In this document: one piece after another, positions 5,172 to 7,201 of the stretch
How the letters are laid out: every line of letters starts with the position of its first letter
Numbering within the stretch: the first letter of the stretch is position 1
Assembly: GCF_002150035.1 (NCBI RefSeq)
Contig: NZ_NETS01000009.1
Span: 1-7,201, forward strand
DNA: 7,201 nt
Reading direction: 5' to 3'
Source of the DNA: Leptospira venezuelensis
GTDB taxonomy: Bacteria; Spirochaetota; Leptospiria; Leptospirales; Leptospiraceae
The notes under the pieces: model-generated
The model's database searches: none
The model's input: only the letters and a program-made list of their open reading frames with translations
What the model was told of the DNA's origin: nothing
Position numbers and translations under genes: made by a program

Positions 5172-5575
5172 GAACATTTCATCCAGAATTTGTTTTTTTG
5201 TTTGTTTATTAATTTCGAGTTGTTCGTTCGTTAAATTTGAACGATTGGTTGCTTGGAAATTAATTAGCTGCTTTTTTCTAATAGCCGCCATATTTTGAAG
5301 TGCATCTTTCGATTCCGGCTTTTCATTTAGTGCGGCTTGTGGTGTTTGATGATAGCGTTGAGAGGCGGACAGATTTTGTCACACTAAATTCTTTCGCTTC
5401 GCAGGGTGTAAAATTATTAGTAATAGTGTCTGAAACGTCGGATAACTTGCGGTGCCTCCGCTCCGCTCGTAGATCGCTTTCGCGACCACTCGCTCGGGCT
5501 TCGCCACATTCGCTTCCGTCACTTCGTTTGCATGCGCAAACTCGCGCCGTTGCGAACGTCGGAGCACCTAGACCG
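5166..5575 (+). repeat. ORF-less repeat cassette, copy 4 (cassette I), directly upstream of the reverse transcriptase
   Basis: A 410-bp copy. It keeps TTGAGA (5358-5363) but its -10 position reads CACACT (5380-5385) where the others read TATACT, so that promoter-like element is damaged. AGCCGC (5283-5288) can pair with GCGGCT (5332-5337), while the overlapping CCGCC (5285-5289) can pair with GGCGG (5364-5368); all four copies keep both possibilities. The GTG-started frame from 5300 is open but has no codon-like substitution pattern against the other copies. Together with copies 2 and 3 it makes a stretch of about 1.23 kb (4349-5575) with no supported gene. Confidence 0.82.
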
Positions 5576-5581
5576 TTAGAC
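5440..5581 (+). other. attC site 10 (142 bp, short class, variant L' side)
   Basis: R'' GGATAAC (5440-5446), R' GTTAGAC (5575-5581). The sequence before R' reads CACCTAGACC instead of the CACCTTGGTC found in the other sites, so the L' side is altered. GGTGCCTCCG/CGGAGCACC pairing with one extra C is kept. Confidence 0.82.
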
Positions 5582-5584
5582 GCC

Positions 5585-5614
5585 ATGCTTTCTAACTTTC
5601 CCAATGAATATTGA
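5585..5614 (+). CDS. Possible 9-codon leader ORF overlapping the reverse transcriptase start
   Basis: ATG 5585 gives MLSNFPNEY and stops at TGA 5612-5614, 11 nt inside the RT gene in another frame. It is the first ATG in the RT cassette. It could couple translation to the RT or be chance; there is no ribosome-binding signal to support it. Confidence 0.15.
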   Translation: MLSNFPNEY

Positions 5615-6926
5615 TCTATTTAGTTTTCATAAAGTTTTTCCGAGTTCATTTAAAAGAAAATTGAAGGAAAGCATTGTTACGCCTTCCGAAAATATTCAGT
5701 TTAACGAATTAATTCGAGATCTATATTATTCAATTAAGGATCATACGTATCATCCTCAAAAGCCAAGGGAATATATAATCGCTAATAAGCATAACTACGT
5801 GGCTAGAATTATTCCTACATTCTCAGCTCGAGACTATTGTTTATATTACTTCGTAATTAAAATGCTCGAAGCTGAGATCGCTGTAAATAGGGTAGAAGGA
5901 ACTTACGGAGGATGGACGCTTGGTAATCAACTTAGGCTAAAGGAAAATGAAGAAGAAATCTATTTGAATGATTACGCAATGCCAAGCTCATTTAATCCGT
6001 TTCTATGGATGCAGAATTGGCAAGAATTTCAAAAAAAAGCTTATTCATTTAGTAGAAGTGGAGAATATAAATATATTATTAAATATGATATTGCAAATTT
6101 TTATAATAGTATTAATCTAAATTTGCTAATTAGAAAAATATTCCTAATTACGCCGTTCGCAAAAAGATTCTACGCCGAACTTCTTTCTCATTTCCTTTTT
6201 AGTTGGAATAAGAAAATTGAAGGCTATGTAAGTAAGAATATAGGTTTGCCGCAAGATGAAATTGGAGATTGCTCCAGAATACTCGCCAATTTCTATCTTC
6301 AGGAATATGATGAGAAGATTTTCAATCTTTGCAAAAAGTACGGAGCAAAATATCTGCGTTATGCCGATGACCAATTAATATTTGCTAACTCCGAAGAAAT
6401 TGCTAAGAGGATTCTCTTTGAAGCATCTAAGGACCTCTTTAAAATGGATCTAATAATAAATTCAAGTAAGGTAAAAGAATTTCCGGATATGCAGGAATTT
6501 AATGATTATTGGGCGTTTGATATCTTTGACTTACTGGCAGACAAAGAAAATGAAGAATTGATTAATAAAGGAATAGAAATATATTATAAACGCAAGGATG
6601 ATGAAGTTGAATTTCGCAGCTTTTCTGTTCTTAAAAAAATTGTTTCACTGGATTTTGATAAAATTTTGCCCCATTTAAAATATCGAGTCTTGAGTGAATT
6701 GTTTAATCAGGAATTTCTTTCTAATTCAGATTATTGGATGCTTAGCAAAATTTATAAAAATGTAGGTGCAAATGACAGGCGGAATCTTCTAGAGATTCTT
6801 GACTCGCTGATCCCTAAGATTCATTTTAACTCTTATCATTATAATCTAATCGTTTTTTATCAGAAGAATAATCTAAACTTCAATGAAAAGAAAGTGAGAA
6901 GCTTTATTAGTGAGTACTCTTTTTAG
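5604..6926 (+). CDS. Reverse transcriptase, unknown-group / defence-type (not group II intron), in an integron cassette
   Basis: A 440-aa RNA-directed DNA polymerase with recognisable RT blocks. N-terminal fingers are at about residues 50-90 (YHPQKPREY, then ARIIPTFSARDYCLYYFVIK). Palm motif A is KYDIANFYNSI (160-170), with catalytic Asp162. The LPQ block is GLPQDEIGDCSRILANFYL (214-232), and motif C is RYADDQLIF (252-260), with catalytic Asp255-Asp256. A motif D/E-like LIINSSKVKEF is at 283-293. All three catalytic aspartates are present, so it is probably active. Residues 300-440 form a charged, probably helical C-terminal region; no maturase (X), HNH, protease or nitrilase-like domain is seen, which argues against a group II intron protein. 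The LPQD (usual LPQG) and the insertion at about 98-155 between fingers and motif A (TYGGWTLGNQLRLKENEEE) resemble Abi/DRT/unknown-group RTs, many of which protect against phage. The subtype cannot be fixed by eye. The gene begins 28 nt after the recombination point and ends 13 nt before R''. Confidence 0.9.
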   Translation: MNIDLFSFHKVFPSSFKRKLKESIVTPSENIQFNELIRDLYYSIKDHTYHPQKPREYIIANKHNYVARIIPTFSARDYCLYYFVIKMLEAEIAVNRVEGTYGGWTLGNQLRLKENEEEIYLNDYAMPSSFNPFLWMQNWQEFQKKAYSFSRSGEYKYIIKYDIANFYNSINLNLLIRKIFLITPFAKRFYAELLSHFLFSWNKKIEGYVSKNIGLPQDEIGDCSRILANFYLQEYDEKIFNLCKKYGAKYLRYADDQLIFANSEEIAKRILFEASKDLFKMDLIINSSKVKEFPDMQEFNDYWAFDIFDLLADKENEELINKGIEIYYKRKDDEVEFRSFSVLKKIVSLDFDKILPHLKYRVLSELFNQEFLSNSDYWMLSKIYKNVGANDRRNLLEILDSLIPKIHFNSYHYNLIVFYQKNNLNFNEKKVRSFISEYSF

Positions 6927-6939
6927 CAAAAAGCACGGC

Positions 6940-7081
6940 GTCTAACTGTCGGTGCTTCCGCTCCGTTCGTGGATCGCTAACGCGACCACTCACTCGGGCT
7001 TCGCCACATTTGCTTCTGTCACTCGTCTTGCTAAGCAAGTCTCGCGCCATCGCAAACGTCGGAACACCTTGGTCGTTGTGC
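6940..7081 (+). other. attC site 11 (142 bp), end of the reverse transcriptase cassette
   Basis: R'' GTCTAAC (6940-6946), R' GTTGTGC (7075-7081). GGTG (6951-6954) pairs with CACC (7065-7068) and TTCCG (6956-6960) with CGGAA (7060-7064), leaving C6955 unpaired. The interior CTTGCTAAGCAAG hairpin resembles sites 2 and 5 rather than the other short-class sites, so it too looks mosaic. Confidence 0.86.
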
Positions 7082-7097
7082 GCCATAAACATATTAA

Positions 7098-7201
7098 ATG
7101 AAAAAACCTATAGTAAGACCATCGCACGAAGAATTTGTAAATCTTGCGGAAACAGAATTTCTATTCTTAGAGGTAGACTATAGTTTTACGAAAGAATGGG
7201 A
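7098..7201 (+). CDS. N-terminal part of an unidentified cassette protein (runs off the window)
   Basis: ATG 7098, 22 nt after the recombination point, opens a frame still open at the window end. The 34 visible residues begin MKKPIVRPSHEEFVNLAETE and continue with FLFLEVDYSFTKEW. The piece is soluble-looking and acidic, with no signal peptide. The preceding TATTAA gives no clear ribosome-binding site. The family is not recognisable from this length. Confidence 0.6.
   Translation, partial: MKKPIVRPSHEEFVNLAETEFLFLEVDYSFTKEW

Larger units (their letters stand above)
1..7201 (+). mobile_element. Integron gene-cassette array (interior segment, no integrase in window)
   Basis: Eleven attC-like sites divide the window into cassettes whose genes all read on the + strand. 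Recombination points (between G and TT of each R' box) fall after 266, 1143, 1554, 2146, 2860, 3650, 4348, 4754, 5165, 5575 and 7075. The R' at the start of a cassette is complementary to the R'' at its end: A GTTAGACGC/GCGTCTAAC, B and G-I GTTATCCGA/TCGGATAAC, C GTTAGGCGGC/GCCGCCTAAC, D and F GTTAGGCGA/TCGCCTAAC, J GTTAGACGCC/GGCGTCTAAC. This is what excision and insertion of circular cassettes by a tyrosine integron integrase would leave. Cassette lengths are 406-1500 bp. The integrase and attI must lie outside the window. The related but diverged attC sites and the number of cassettes suggest a sedentary chromosomal array rather than a short mobile resistance integron; that part is inference. 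Confidence 0.88.

Noticed and set aside
5440..5603. Retron msr-msd upstream of the RT
   Set aside because: The sequence upstream is an attC site plus a 28-nt leader; no retron-type inverted repeats or priming-G arrangement could be recognised.
1301..5604. Minus-strand frames of 61-93 aa across attC sites and ORF-less cassettes, with similar peptides such as RRSQRREFAHANEVTDAN
   Set aside because: Their resemblance comes from the repeated attC DNA. They span recombination boundaries, differ in frame between copies and have no start signals.
5604..6926. The RT considered as a group IIC intron protein inserted at an attC
   Set aside because: No maturase or endonuclease domain is visible, intron RNA flanks are missing (28 and 13 nt only), and the attC sites on both sides are intact.
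115..7081. Regularly spaced repeats considered as a CRISPR array
   Set aside because: The repeats are 139-158 bp with R''/R' ends and internal arms, and the spacing of about 270-1360 bp contains genes; this is attC geometry, not CRISPR.

Overview
The window is a stretch of a chromosomal-type (sedentary) integron cassette array. Eleven attC-like recombination sites of 139-158 bp punctuate it. Each runs from an R''-type box (RYYYAAC-like, e.g. GCCTAAC) to an R'-type box (GTTRRRY-like, e.g. GTTAGGC), with long imperfect self-complementary arms between. Ten complete cassettes and two partial ones lie between the recombination points (G^TT). Every recognisable gene is on the + strand and most cassettes hold one gene, as expected of integron cassettes. 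No integrase gene or attI site is inside the window. The genes are AT-rich while the attC sites are GC-richer. The host cannot be fixed from this sequence; a spirochaete such as Leptospira is a tentative guess from base composition and protein style.

Layout by cassette (from recombination point to recombination point): 0) up to 266, tail of a probable membrane protein; A) 267-1143, AbrB/MazE-like antitoxin plus Doc toxin with its own strong promoter; B) 1144-1554, ORF-less repeat cassette copy 1; C) 1555-2146, 104-aa orphan protein; D) 2147-2860, two-TM protein with a PH-like C-terminal region; E) 2861-3650, two paralogous small membrane zinc-ribbon proteins; F) 3651-4348, four-TM protein; G, H, I) 4349-4754, 4755-5165 and 5166-5575, ORF-less repeat cassette copies 2-4 in tandem; J) 5576-7075, a 440-aa reverse transcriptase; K) from 7076, start of another gene.

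The boundaries are internally consistent. In nearly every complete cassette the first bases (R') are the exact complement of the R'' at its far end, e.g. GTTAGACGCC...GGCGTCTAAC for the RT cassette. The exception is cassette E, which also carries two related genes and may be a fusion of two cassettes.

The most notable items are the reverse transcriptase, which fills its cassette almost completely and resembles defence or unknown-group bacterial RTs rather than group II intron proteins, and the about 410-bp ORF-less cassette present four times, three of them directly upstream of the RT. The toxin-antitoxin pair is the only cassette with a near-consensus promoter of its own. The other genes start within about 20-75 nt of their cassette boundary and probably depend on upstream promoters, possibly including promoter-like elements in the ORF-less cassettes.
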